Assembly: GCA_028875075.1 (NCBI GenBank)
Contig: JAPPGF010000031.1
Span: 51,207-115,206, forward strand
Reading direction: 5' to 3'
Length of the DNA stretch: 64,000 nt
Source: Gemmatimonadota bacterium
GTDB taxonomy: Bacteria > Gemmatimonadota > Gemmatimonadetes > Longimicrobiales > Gaopeijiaceae
A program made the translations under genes and the position numbers. Positions 26,003 to 34,970 of the stretch are shown piece after piece. Under the pieces are notes generated by a model, which saw only the letters and a list, made by a program, of their open reading frames with translations, searched no databases and was not told where the DNA came from. Each line of letters begins with the position of its first letter. The first letter of the stretch is position 1.

Positions 26003-28489
26003 ATGACTGAGCGTCCGCTTTCCCAGGCAACGACCGGCCGGCTCACCGGCCTGGTGCTGCCACTCCTGCTCTTGCTCGTCGTCGCGAGCGGCGTCAGCGC
26101 GCTGGTCTACGAGATCGTCTGGTTCCAGCTGCTCGAGCTCGTGATCGGCTCGTCGGCGATCTCGCTCGGCGTGCTGCTCGCGACGTTCATGGGCGGCATG
26201 TGCATCGGCAGTCTCGCCTTGCCGAGGCTCGTTCCCCGCGCGCGGCACCCGCTTGCCGTGTATGCGCTCATAGAAGCAGGCATCGGCGTCATCGGCGTAT
26301 TGGAGCTCTTCGCAATCCCGCTGGTCAGTCGACTGTACGCGCCGGCCGTGGGACATGGTGTCGGGGCGCTGACATTGCGCGCCGTAGTGGCCGGACTGTG
26401 CCTGTTGCCGCCTACGATCTTGATGGGCGCGACGCTTCCGACGATTGCACGTTGGGTGGAGTCGTCACGACGCGGCGTATCGTGGCTGGGCCTATTGTAC
26501 GGCGGCAACATCGCGGGCGGCGTGATCGGAAGCGTGATGGCCGGATTCTACCTGCTGCGCACGTACGATCAGTCGGTCGCGACCTACGTCGCAGCGATCT
26601 TGAATCTTGCGGTGGCAGCCGTTGCCTTGGTCCTGTACGCGCGGACGCCGGCACGATCTCGGCGAGCGACATCGGCCGCGCGCAGCCCCGGGCCGGCTTC
26701 GGGGGCAGCCCGAGCAGACACCGGCACAATCTATCTGGCTATCGGGCTGTCCGGCGCCTGCGCGCTCGGCGCACAGGTCGTGTGGACGCGGCTGTTGTCG
26801 CTCACCTTCGGCCCGTCGGTCTACACCTTCTCCATGATTCTTGCCGTGTTCCTCGCGGGGCTCGGCCTCGGGAGCGCGGCAGGAGCAGCTCTCACGGCGA
26901 GCGCCGTTAGTCCGCGCCGTGCACTGGGTCTGTCCCAATTCCTGATCGCGGTCGCCGTGGCGTGGGGCGCGGCACTCACCTACGTGGCGCTCCCCAACTG
27001 GCCCATCGACCCGTCCCTGGCACCGAGCCCGTGGTATGTCCTGCAACTTGACCTTGTTCGGTGCGCGATGGTCGTGCTGCCCGCGTCGTTCTTGTGGGGG
27101 GCGAGCTTTACGTTCGCTCTCGCCGCGCTCGCCAGAGCGGGTGAAGACACCGGGTATCTCGTAGGGCGCGTCTACGCGATGAACACCGCCGGCGCGATCG
27201 CAGGGGGGCTTGCAAGCAGTTTGATCCTGATTCCACTAATCGGAACACGCGGTACCCAGCGCACGCTGATCGCCCTGGCAGCCGTCGCGTCCATCGCAGT
27301 CCTATCCGTGCCGCGTCTCCTCTCCACCGAGGGTGCTCCAGCGTCGACAACATCAAGAGGTCCGTTAGCCGTTCGCGCTCGAACGACACTTCTCACGGCG
27401 ATCACGGCTGCGCTGCTGATCGTCACCGTTCCCGAACTGCCCGGCATCCTCGTGGCACACGGCCGATATGCGGTCCAGTGGACTGACAACGCAGAAGTAC
27501 TGTACCTGGGAGAAGGAATAAACAGTTCGGTCGCCGTCACACGGGTCGAGCGCACCGGTTCCACGCATTTCCACGTCAGCGGCAAAGTGGAGGCGTCCAA
27601 CCTTCCGCAGGACATGCGACTGCAGAAGATGCTCGCACACCTCCCCGCCCTGGTTCATCCGGATCCGGAGTCCGTGCTCGTCGTCGGTTTCGGTTCAGGA
27701 GTTACGGCCGGATCGTTCCTGCCGTATCCGAACATCAGTCGCCTCGTGATCTGCGAAATCGAACCGCTGATCCCCGAAGTAGTGTCGACCTGGTTCGTCG
27801 CGGAAAACAACGACGTCGTCAAAGATCCTCGCACGCAGATCATCTATGATGACGCCCGCAGCTTCATATTGACGAGCGATGAGCAATTCGACGTGATCAC
27901 GTCCGATCCCCTGAATCCATGGGTTAAGGGTGCAGCGTCTCTCTATACGCGTGAGTATTTCCAATCGGTGAAACGGCACCTCACACCTGGAGGTGTCGTC
28001 ACGCAGTGGGTACCGCTCTATGAGAGCACCAAGGAGGCTGTACGTAGTGCCCTGGCTACGTTCTTCGAAGTCTTCCCAGAAGGCACCGTCTGGGCAAATA
28101 CGCTCGGCGGTCGTGGCTATGACCTAGTGTTGTTGGGTTCCGGTCCCGCAAGAATCGACATCAGCGGAATGGAGAGGCGGTTCCAACAGTCAGGATACGG
28201 TGCCGTGGGTCAATCATTGACAGAATCTGGGTTCGAGTCTCCAATTGCTCTTTTCTCGACATACGCCGGAAGCGGTCGTGACCTGGAGGAGTGGCTTCGT
28301 GGTGCACAGATCAACACCGACCTCAACCTCCGTCTGCAGTACCTCGCCGGAACCGCGCTCAACAACTATGCTGCGGCGGACATTCTTCAGGAGATCATGC
28401 AGTACAGAACGTTCCCAGAGACACTGTTCATCGCTAATGAGGGATGGAAGAACATGCTGAGTGAAGCGATCGGACTTCAGCGGGAATGA
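26003..28489 (+). CDS. Fused MFS-like membrane domain / spermidine-synthase-like protein
   Basis: Protein of 828 residues. The first 480 or so form two blocks of transmembrane helices (start LVLPLLLLLVVASGVSALVY; second block beginning TIYLAIGLSGACALGAQVVW). The last 330 are a spermidine-synthase-like Rossmann domain with VLVVGFGSGVTAG and TSDPLNPWVKGAASLYTREY. In true spermidine synthases the first motif is GGGDG and the catalytic aspartate precedes the STDP-like block. Here those positions are Ser and Ile, so aminopropyl transfer is unlikely. Function is unknown; such fusions are widespread in environmental bacteria. ATG 26003 is preceded in frame by GTG 26000. GC content appears to fall toward the 3' end. 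Confidence 0.82.
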   Translation: MTERPLSQATTGRLTGLVLPLLLLLVVASGVSALVYEIVWFQLLELVIGSSAISLGVLLATFMGGMCIGSLALPRLVPRARHPLAVYALIEAGIGVIGVLELFAIPLVSRLYAPAVGHGVGALTLRAVVAGLCLLPPTILMGATLPTIARWVESSRRGVSWLGLLYGGNIAGGVIGSVMAGFYLLRTYDQSVATYVAAILNLAVAAVALVLYARTPARSRRATSAARSPGPASGAARADTGTIYLAIGLSGACALGAQVVWTRLLSLTFGPSVYTFSMILAVFLAGLGLGSAAGAALTASAVSPRRALGLSQFLIAVAVAWGAALTYVALPNWPIDPSLAPSPWYVLQLDLVRCAMVVLPASFLWGASFTFALAALARAGEDTGYLVGRVYAMNTAGAIAGGLASSLILIPLIGTRGTQRTLIALAAVASIAVLSVPRLLSTEGAPASTTSRGPLAVRARTTLLTAITAALLIVTVPELPGILVAHGRYAVQWTDNAEVLYLGEGINSSVAVTRVERTGSTHFHVSGKVEASNLPQDMRLQKMLAHLPALVHPDPESVLVVGFGSGVTAGSFLPYPNISRLVICEIEPLIPEVVSTWFVAENNDVVKDPRTQIIYDDARSFILTSDEQFDVITSDPLNPWVKGAASLYTREYFQSVKRHLTPGGVVTQWVPLYESTKEAVRSALATFFEVFPEGTVWANTLGGRGYDLVLLGSGPARIDISGMERRFQQSGYGAVGQSLTESGFESPIALFSTYAGSGRDLEEWLRGAQINTDLNLRLQYLAGTALNNYAAADILQEIMQYRTFPETLFIANEGWKNMLSEAIGLQRE

Positions 28490-28589
28490 CAATTCAGTTC
28501 GTGGAACATCGTTAGATGCTCCAAGTCAATCTCCTAATGAACGATTCGTTCGCCGTATCCATTGACCCGATAGCATAATGAGGCAGGCT

Positions 28590-30005
28590 ATGAAGACCTG
28601 GACCGAGGATTCCGTGGCCATTCTCCTTGGATCTATCGTTCTTATACTTGCCCTTGCAGCCTTTCTTATTGTCCCTTATTCCGGTGTCAACGAAGCTCTT
28701 ACCTCAGCTGCCGATGAACCCGGATTCAGTTTGGAGAACTGGAACGACAATAACGATAGCGGAAACGGTGTAACTGTCTTTCTAAGCAACATGGTAGACG
28801 CTTCCAGGCCCGGCCGTTGGGACCTCAATCCATTTTCGTCTCTGTCCTCAGATTTCTTTCTTTATGCATTCGCGTTGTTCGTTGGGCTAGCATTGCTATT
28901 GGCGATCGGGATTCCGTTGATGAAGCAACAGTTCTCCACTTTTCTGGGAGGATTTGCTTTCGTTTTCCTTGTCGGCCTCTTGGCGTTCTTGCTTGCCAAC
29001 CAAACCGAATTCAGAAACATGGGCCTCGGTTACGCGCTGTGGGCGATCCTCCTGGGTCTGGTAATCAGCAACGTCTTCGGCGTCCCCGGTTTCGCGCGGC
29101 CGGCGCTCTGGCCCGAGTTGTACATAAAGGCGGGCCTGGTGCTATTGGGTGCTGAAGTACTGTTCGGCAAGATTCTGGCCATCGGCTTGCCGGGGATTTT
29201 CGTGGCGTGGATAGTAACGCCCATTGTCCTACTCACTACCTTCTGGTTTGGCCAAAGGATCCTGAGAATTACGTCACCGACCCTGAACATCACGATCAGC
29301 GCCGACATGTCTGTGTGTGGTGTGTCAGCCGCCATCGCGACGGCGGCGGCCTGTCGAGCGAGCAAGGAAGAGCTCACGACGGCCGTGGGGCTATCGATGG
29401 TCTTCACCTCCATCATGATGGTCGTCCTGCCGACCTTCATAACGGCCGTGGGCATACCCGAAGTACTGGGGGGTGCCTGGATTGGCGGCACGCTCGACGC
29501 GACCGGAGCCGTCGTGGCGGCCGGAGCCTTCCTCGGCGATACGGCGCTGAATGTAGCCGCTACCATCAAGATGATCCAAAATATTTTGATCGGAGTATTG
29601 GCTTTTGCGGTCGCGGTTTACTGGACCACGCGAATTGACAACACACAAGCGCGCACTGTCCGAGCATCCGAGATCTGGATTCGCTTCCCCAAATTTGTAC
29701 TGGGATTCTTGGGAGCCAGTGTGCTGTTTTCGCTCCTATACGAGGCCCTGAATCCGAATACTGCTGCGGTACTCGTGGAGAACGGGGCGCTGGCCTTTAC
29801 ATCCGACATGCGTGGCTGGCTCTTCTGCTTGGCTTTCGCAAGCATAGGAATGTCGGCCAATTTTAGGGAACTGAGAGCTCAATTTCATGGCGGTAAGCCC
29901 TTCATCCTGTACGTGTGTGGGCAGACACTGAACCTGTGTCTCACCCTCCTGATGGCCTGGATCATGTTCTATATAATATTCCCGGACATCACGGCCAATT
30001 TGTGA
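28590..30005 (+). CDS. Putative sulfate exporter family transporter (YeiH/PSE type), long form
   Basis: Inner-membrane protein of about 471 residues. The conserved PSE/YeiH core (PF03601) begins near residue 140 and contains LLGAEVLFGKILAIG and ADMSVCGVSAAIATAAACRA, then GAWIGGTLDATGAVVAAGAF. The N-terminal 130 residues add a signal-anchor helix, a polar loop and two more helices, longer than E. coli YeiH (about 350 aa). The family is named for putative sulfate export but transport has rarely been tested. ATG 28590 has GAGG upstream; ATG 28578 is in frame four codons earlier. Codon use is clearly more AT-rich than in the housekeeping region. The next gene overlaps its stop. Confidence 0.85.
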   Translation: MKTWTEDSVAILLGSIVLILALAAFLIVPYSGVNEALTSAADEPGFSLENWNDNNDSGNGVTVFLSNMVDASRPGRWDLNPFSSLSSDFFLYAFALFVGLALLLAIGIPLMKQQFSTFLGGFAFVFLVGLLAFLLANQTEFRNMGLGYALWAILLGLVISNVFGVPGFARPALWPELYIKAGLVLLGAEVLFGKILAIGLPGIFVAWIVTPIVLLTTFWFGQRILRITSPTLNITISADMSVCGVSAAIATAAACRASKEELTTAVGLSMVFTSIMMVVLPTFITAVGIPEVLGGAWIGGTLDATGAVVAAGAFLGDTALNVAATIKMIQNILIGVLAFAVAVYWTTRIDNTQARTVRASEIWIRFPKFVLGFLGASVLFSLLYEALNPNTAAVLVENGALAFTSDMRGWLFCLAFASIGMSANFRELRAQFHGGKPFILYVCGQTLNLCLTLLMAWIMFYIIFPDITANL

Positions 30006-30241
30006 TGACAACGAAGCAACGAATAACATCGATATTGCTGATCGCGGTCGGTCTTGTGGCTCTTCGCCAAACCATCGTTATCGGTATCATAGAGATCGAC
30101 CAATTGCGGAAGCACGTCGGGCGTGTCGAAGAACTCAAGATCGATCCTACTGCACTGTACTACACGGAGAGTCAGGTAGTGCTCGACGCGGAAAAGGAGG
30201 TTACGAGAAGGATGCAGAAGGGCTCATCGACCGGCCCTTGA
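30005..30241 (+). CDS. Small membrane protein coupled to the putative sulfate exporter
   Basis: Protein of 78 residues, start overlapping the exporter stop as TGATG, which points to translational coupling. One hydrophobic segment (ITSILLIAVGLVALR) extending toward TIVIGIIEI is followed by a hydrophilic, probably extracytoplasmic or coiled helical tail (IDQLRKHVGRVEELK). No family is recognised. It may be an accessory subunit or stabiliser of the transporter. The stop codon lies within the loop of the hairpin at 30232-30247. Confidence 0.65.
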   Translation: MTTKQRITSILLIAVGLVALRQTIVIGIIEIDQLRKHVGRVEELKIDPTALYYTESQVVLDAEKEVTRRMQKGSSTGP

Positions 30242-30247
30242 GGGCCG
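30232..30247 (+). terminator. Hairpin at the end of the exporter pair
   Basis: Perfect inverted repeat CGGCCC-TTGA-GGGCCG, with the stop codon of the 78-aa gene in the loop. No T-run follows; it could stabilise the mRNA end or aid termination. Confidence 0.4.
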
Positions 30248-30462
30248 TGCAACGAGCCCTCTGGACGTTCTGGACGTCGGCTGGTCTGGGCGATTTGTAG
30301 CCTCGGCCGTCGGCGACCTGAGCTCTCCGGAGACCGACGGGCCGCCACGTCTGCGGCTGTTTCATACTCCCGAGTTCGACGGTGCAGTCTAGCACAGATA
30401 GCTTGGCAAGCCGACCGCAGCCGTCCTTCAACCGGACACTTCCCCCCGGAGTGGAGGTCTAA

Positions 30463-31350
30463 GTGCAGCAACCTCCTGACCGAAGCCAGCCGAGATCCGT
30501 CTTCCGCACCGTGTTGCGCGAGCCCACGACCCACTTCGTCGTGCTTGCGCTGATGCTGTTCCTGGCTGCGAAACTGGTCGGATCTCGGGCTGAGGTGATC
30601 GAGATCGATCGCGTCGAGATCGAGCAACGTATCGCCCGACTCGAGGCGCCCCGTGCCGGGCCGCTCACCCTCGAGCAGCGCCAGCAGGTCGAGGACGACT
30701 TCATCTATGAGCAGGTTCTCGCCCGCAACGCGCGAGCGCTGGTTCGCGAGGGCGATGCGAGGATTCACGACATCCTGGTGCAGACGATGCTGCACTACCT
30801 GCGCAGCGACGTCGTCCCGCCGCCGACCGAGACAGAGCTGCAGGCATACTACGAAGCCAACCTCACACGATATGCGCAGGCTCCAGCGGTGACCCTCGAC
30901 GAGTTCCTGCTGAGGCCGGGCGGCTCCGAGTCGGGAGAGCGTCCGGCCGCGCTCCGTGACGCTGTCTCACCCGCCGAAATCCCTTCGGACGAGCTGATCC
31001 GTCACAGGCGCCTGGCGCGGCTCGGCCTGGGCGACCTGGAGCGTCTCTTCGACGCAGCGGTTGCGCGAGCCGCCTTGGCAGCGGAAGCAGGAGAATGGGT
31101 AGGCCCCCACCGGAGCCCCGAGGGTGAGTATTGGCTCCGGGTTCAGGAGAAGTACGGCGGGGGCGAAGCACCTCCGCTGGAGGACGCGATAGAAGCCGTC
31201 CGACAGGATTGGATCGCACAACAGGAGCAGAGCCGGTTCGAACAGTACGTGATCGGGCTGACCGAGGAATACGTTGTCCGTTTCACGGACAGCCGCGGGC
31301 GCGGGGGGAGCAGCTCCCAGTCCACCGACGGCGAGGCCGTGGAGCCATGA
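30463..31350 (+). CDS. Peptidyl-prolyl cis-trans isomerase-like protein (PpiC/SurA type), membrane-anchored
   Basis: Protein of 295 residues with one N-terminal transmembrane anchor (THFVVLALMLFLAAKLVG, about residues 23-40) and an extracytoplasmic remainder. The arrangement, with a SurA-N-like helical part (EDDFIYEQVLARNARALV) and a parvulin-like C-terminal half ending in EGEYWLRVQEKYGGG, matches the PPIase/chaperone proteins commonly encoded next to HupE/UreJ permeases. The parvulin core looks divergent, so enzyme activity is uncertain. Start is a GTG at 30463 with GGAGG upstream. Its stop overlaps the next start (ATGA). Confidence 0.75.
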   Translation: MQQPPDRSQPRSVFRTVLREPTTHFVVLALMLFLAAKLVGSRAEVIEIDRVEIEQRIARLEAPRAGPLTLEQRQQVEDDFIYEQVLARNARALVREGDARIHDILVQTMLHYLRSDVVPPPTETELQAYYEANLTRYAQAPAVTLDEFLLRPGGSESGERPAALRDAVSPAEIPSDELIRHRRLARLGLGDLERLFDAAVARAALAAEAGEWVGPHRSPEGEYWLRVQEKYGGGEAPPLEDAIEAVRQDWIAQQEQSRFEQYVIGLTEEYVVRFTDSRGRGGSSSQSTDGEAVEP

Positions 31351-32363
31351 GGAAACGGGCCCCTGGACTCGCGGCCTTGGCGTGGGTGGCCGCAAACGTC
31401 CTGTCCCTGCCGCCACCGGCCAGCGCCCACGACGTCGAACTCACGTCGGTGGCCCGGATCTTCCTGGATCAGGTCGACCAGCGTCGCTATGTCCTCTCCA
31501 TCGTCGACGCCTTGATTCCTCCGCTGCAGGACTCGGAGGAAGTCCTTCCCAATGGCTGCGCGCGGCTGCCGCAGCGTGCCGGCGGACTATCCCCCAGGGG
31601 CTTCGCGTTTGAGTGCGCAGAGGAGCTGAACTTCGACGACACCATCACGCTGCCTTGGTCGTTCGAGGGCGTGGTCGTGCTTGCGCGCTGGCAGGATCAG
31701 ACCGAGGCGTCAGCCTACTTTCGGGGCGACGGAGAGAAGATACCGGTGAACCTCGGAGGTCTACGAGCCGGCGCCAGCTCCCGGGCGCGCCTCTCATCGA
31801 CCTACTTCGTCATGGGCGGTGAGCACATCCTATTCGGGATCGACCACTTGCTCTTCGTGCTGGGCCTTCTCCTCCTGGTCCGGGGATTCGGGACGCTCGT
31901 CAAGACGATCACGGCGTTCACCGTGGCCCACAGCATTACTCTCGGTGCCGCGGTCCTTGGATACGTCTCGGTCGACGGGGGAGCGGTGGAGGCGGCGATC
32001 GCCCTCTCCATCGTGCTCCTCGCGCGTGAGATCGTCATCGGTCCCGGCCGCGACCAACTCGTGTACCGTCGGCCGTGGTTGGTCGCCTTCGTCTTCGGGC
32101 TGCTCCACGGGTTGGGTTTCGCGGGCGCACTGGGCGAGATCGGGCTTCCGGGCGCGGACATCCCCTTCGCGCTTCTCTTCTTCAACGTAGGCGTGGAGGC
32201 CGGCCAGCTGCTCTTCATCGTCGTGCTAATCGCCTTGGAACGGATCTTCCGCGGCGTCGTCCGCTACCGGATACCGCGGCTTCAGCCGGCCCTCGGCTAC
32301 GTGCTCGGAAGCCTGGCTACCCTGTGGTTCCTGGAACGTCTGCCCGGGGTGTGGAGCGCTTGA
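31347..32363 (+). CDS. HupE/UreJ family membrane protein with extracytoplasmic N-terminal domain
   Basis: Protein of 338 residues. A signal peptide (LAALAWVAANVLSLPPPASA) is followed by an approximately 130-residue extracytoplasmic domain and then six or more helices of the HupE/UreJ_2 type. The metal-binding signature HxxxxxDH is visible in GGEHILFGIDHLLFVLGLLL, and HGLGFAGALGEIGLPG follows. Classical HupE/UreJ proteins supply nickel to hydrogenase or urease, neither of which is in the window. The long-form relatives with this N-terminal domain are uncharacterised. The ATG overlaps the isomerase stop, implying that the two work together. Confidence 0.85.
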   Translation: MRKRAPGLAALAWVAANVLSLPPPASAHDVELTSVARIFLDQVDQRRYVLSIVDALIPPLQDSEEVLPNGCARLPQRAGGLSPRGFAFECAEELNFDDTITLPWSFEGVVVLARWQDQTEASAYFRGDGEKIPVNLGGLRAGASSRARLSSTYFVMGGEHILFGIDHLLFVLGLLLLVRGFGTLVKTITAFTVAHSITLGAAVLGYVSVDGGAVEAAIALSIVLLAREIVIGPGRDQLVYRRPWLVAFVFGLLHGLGFAGALGEIGLPGADIPFALLFFNVGVEAGQLLFIVVLIALERIFRGVVRYRIPRLQPALGYVLGSLATLWFLERLPGVWSA

Positions 32364-32380
32364 GTCCCGGGTCGGAGACC

Positions 32381-32479
32381 ACCGCGTCAACGGCCGGGCG
32401 TCGATCTGACGCGGTCCCGGAGGCCTCCTCAGATATGCGAGTCGCCTCCGTACATCACGCCGATCCGGGCGACGGAGGC
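32381..32479. terminator. Two inverted repeats between convergent genes
   Basis: Between the HupE-like gene (plus) and the DUF5916 gene (minus) lie a perfect 9-bp repeat, ACCGCGTCA (32381-32389) with TGACGCGGT (32407-32415), and a perfect 7-bp repeat, GCCTCCG (32444-32450) with CGGAGGC (32473-32479). The second overlaps the DUF5916 coordinate limit only before its stop. Position suggests bidirectional termination; no T-runs are present. Confidence 0.35.
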
Positions 32480-32482
32480 CGA

Positions 32483-34804
32483 TCAGAGCTGGAACAGGTA
32501 GTTCACCTTGACGGTCAATCCACGGTTCGAGAGCTCGGGGAACCGATTGATGACGACGTCGGTGTCGCGTGCTTCGGTGTAGACGACGAACAACTCGCTC
32601 CCGGGTCGATACTCCCAGCGCAACCGCAGGTTCATGCTGAAGCTATCGGTGCCCGAGTTGTACTGTACCAGCCCTCCGAAGAACATTCGCGCGGAGAAAG
32701 CGTAGTTGACGCGCGTGACTGCCAAGTCACTGCGGAATGACCCCTCGGGCAGATCGACCCAGTTGAACGACAGGGTCGGCTCGAGGGAGAGCCGCTCGTT
32801 CACGTTGATACGACCTCGCTGGAACCCAACTGTCGTCTTGTTGCCGCTGTAGAAGCTTCCCCGCTGCAGCGCGACTGTCCCGGAGAACACCCTCTGTAGA
32901 CCAAGGCCGAAATTTACGCCGACATCTCGGAATTCGTACCTTCCGGGCGAAAGGACGACTCCGGAGCGGATCTCGAAATCTTCCGCAAGGTACTCATAGG
33001 TGCCACTATACAACAAATCCAATACGTCGCTGCTTTCGAACTCGATCTGGAACTGTGCCGACTTACGGCGGGTTTCTACGAATCCTCTATTAGCGTGCTC
33101 GAGATAATCTACGCTCGCTTGAAAGATTAGCCTTCGGATGGCGTCGACCGATTCAAGTTGCGGGCTATACCGGGCTATGGCACGAGTCTCACGGAAGCCC
33201 CTCCGCCGTACAAACCCGATGCCGGGGTTGAAGTTATCCTCGACTCGCAAGTGCTCGACCGTCGCTCCCCACAAGTCGCTGTAGTAGCTCAACGTGCCAA
33301 GATAGCTCTGGTCGTCATGCGTTATGGTCGACGTTCTGGTCCTGGCGTAATATGCTGTGAGAGACAGATTCTGGGAAAAGGACATGCTCGCGTCCAAGCC
33401 GAACGTCTGACTAGAGCCGTCAGCACCGGGTATCGCAGAGCGTCTGGTAAACAGGACACCGAGGCCGCTTCGTCGAAAAATGTCACGTCGCAACCTCACA
33501 ACCGTAAAGTTCGTAGACTCGACGCCGATTGCACCGTCCTTGCCGGTCTGAATGCTCAGTGCACCAACGTCGAACGGCCCCGCTTTACCGGTCAGACGCG
33601 CACCGGCCACGATCGGCACGAGCTTGCCCGACTCCAGGCCGATCCGTCGGCTGAAGAATAGTGTGGGTAAATTCTCGCTCCTGGCCGCAGCAGCAAACTG
33701 AGAGGGAGCAAACTCGAAGATTCCGCGACCCTCGAGGAAGAACTCCCTCTTCTCCGGGAAGGACAGCTCGAAGCGGGTGAGGTTTACCTGCTGTTCGTCG
33801 GCTTCTACTTGAGCGAAGTCTGTATTGAGCGTGAAGTCGGCAGTGAGGTTTTCCGTAACCCCGTACTTCACGTCCAGTCCGGCGTCAGCGTGTCCGTCAT
33901 TCGAGGTAGGGGGTATGGCGGACGGATCCGTCTCCACACCTGATATCACGTACGGCTTCAGCTCCAGATTACTGCTCACCTCGGGTGCTTCCAGGCCAAC
34001 GAGCGTTCCCGCCGCGGACACCCGCAAGATCGCGGAGCCTCCGATGCCGCGAGCAATCGCGGACTGCGGAATCGGCGTCAAGTGAGCCCATTCGTTCTTG
34101 CGGCGAATTGCCCGTCGTAGTTGCAGGCCCCAAACCTGTGCCCGGCCGGGGCGATAACGGAGCGACTTGAACGGAATCTGGATCTCTACCGTCCAGCCGC
34201 CTTCGAATCGCCCTGTGCGCACGTCCCAGATGGGATTCCAGTCCAGGTTCGGGCTTCCCTCGTTCATGATTTGGATGTCCGCCCGGGCTCCGAGCGGGTT
34301 CGTGTAGAACAGGAAGCCGCTCCGGCGGTCGTAGTACGTGTCGAGCAACACCGAGAAATGGTCGTTGTTGCGAAGCTGCTGCGTGTCACGGCGCATCTCG
34401 TTGGCGACCCACTGGTGCTCGGGCACGGATTCCCACAACCGGGCCGATACGTACAGGCTCTGGTGGTCGAACGTGATCCAGGCCTCGGTCTCTTCGGTAG
34501 CGGGTTCGCCCTCGTCCGGGATGGTCTGGAAGAAACCCGTGACCGGCAGCGTGTATTGGTAGACTGCCTCGTCCAGCCGACCGTCTAGGCGGATCGGCTC
34601 GTCCAGGCGGACGGCACGGACAGTGGCACCCCCTCGGGCGTCCCGGCTGATGACGGCCGGCGGCAGTGGAGCCGGTGGGCCGTCGATGGGGATATCCGGG
34701 GAGGTAGCTTCCCACCCACCGCGTTCGATCTGCGCGGCCAAGCCGCTCGGTACGGCGAATGAGACGAACGACGCGAGGCTGACGGCAAGCCGTAGAACCT
34801 TCAT
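32483..34804 (-). CDS. DUF5916 outer-membrane protein with CBM9-like N-terminal domain
   Basis: Secreted protein of 773 residues. Signal peptide MKVLRLAVSLASFVSFAVPS is followed, from about residue 70, by a carbohydrate-binding-family-9-like beta sandwich (EPIRLDGRLDEAVYQ ... AWITFDHQSLYVSARLWES). A long C-terminal DUF5916 region of amphipathic beta strands ends in VKVNYLFQL, a terminal aromatic/hydrophobic strand typical of outer-membrane barrels. Such proteins are frequent in Gemmatimonadota and Bacteroidota and remain uncharacterised; substrate binding at the cell surface is likely. ATG 34804 was chosen because it begins the signal peptide. It lies 166 nt downstream of qmoC on the same strand. 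Confidence 0.85.
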   Translation of the reverse strand: MKVLRLAVSLASFVSFAVPSGLAAQIERGGWEATSPDIPIDGPPAPLPPAVISRDARGGATVRAVRLDEPIRLDGRLDEAVYQYTLPVTGFFQTIPDEGEPATEETEAWITFDHQSLYVSARLWESVPEHQWVANEMRRDTQQLRNNDHFSVLLDTYYDRRSGFLFYTNPLGARADIQIMNEGSPNLDWNPIWDVRTGRFEGGWTVEIQIPFKSLRYRPGRAQVWGLQLRRAIRRKNEWAHLTPIPQSAIARGIGGSAILRVSAAGTLVGLEAPEVSSNLELKPYVISGVETDPSAIPPTSNDGHADAGLDVKYGVTENLTADFTLNTDFAQVEADEQQVNLTRFELSFPEKREFFLEGRGIFEFAPSQFAAAARSENLPTLFFSRRIGLESGKLVPIVAGARLTGKAGPFDVGALSIQTGKDGAIGVESTNFTVVRLRRDIFRRSGLGVLFTRRSAIPGADGSSQTFGLDASMSFSQNLSLTAYYARTRTSTITHDDQSYLGTLSYYSDLWGATVEHLRVEDNFNPGIGFVRRRGFRETRAIARYSPQLESVDAIRRLIFQASVDYLEHANRGFVETRRKSAQFQIEFESSDVLDLLYSGTYEYLAEDFEIRSGVVLSPGRYEFRDVGVNFGLGLQRVFSGTVALQRGSFYSGNKTTVGFQRGRINVNERLSLEPTLSFNWVDLPEGSFRSDLAVTRVNYAFSARMFFGGLVQYNSGTDSFSMNLRLRWEYRPGSELFVVYTEARDTDVVINRFPELSNRGLTVKVNYLFQL

Positions 34805-34970
34805 GGGGCCCCGAACAGGTCCCCGTGCACGTCGCCGTGGCCCTACGAGAACTCCGACCGAGTGCTCGGAGTCCGTGCGTGCCATCGAGATCACACCTCA
34901 CACAGCCTGCGGCGACAGCCGACACCTATCCCCGGAGCGGTGCTTCACCGCTCACAGGTGCCTGCAATAT

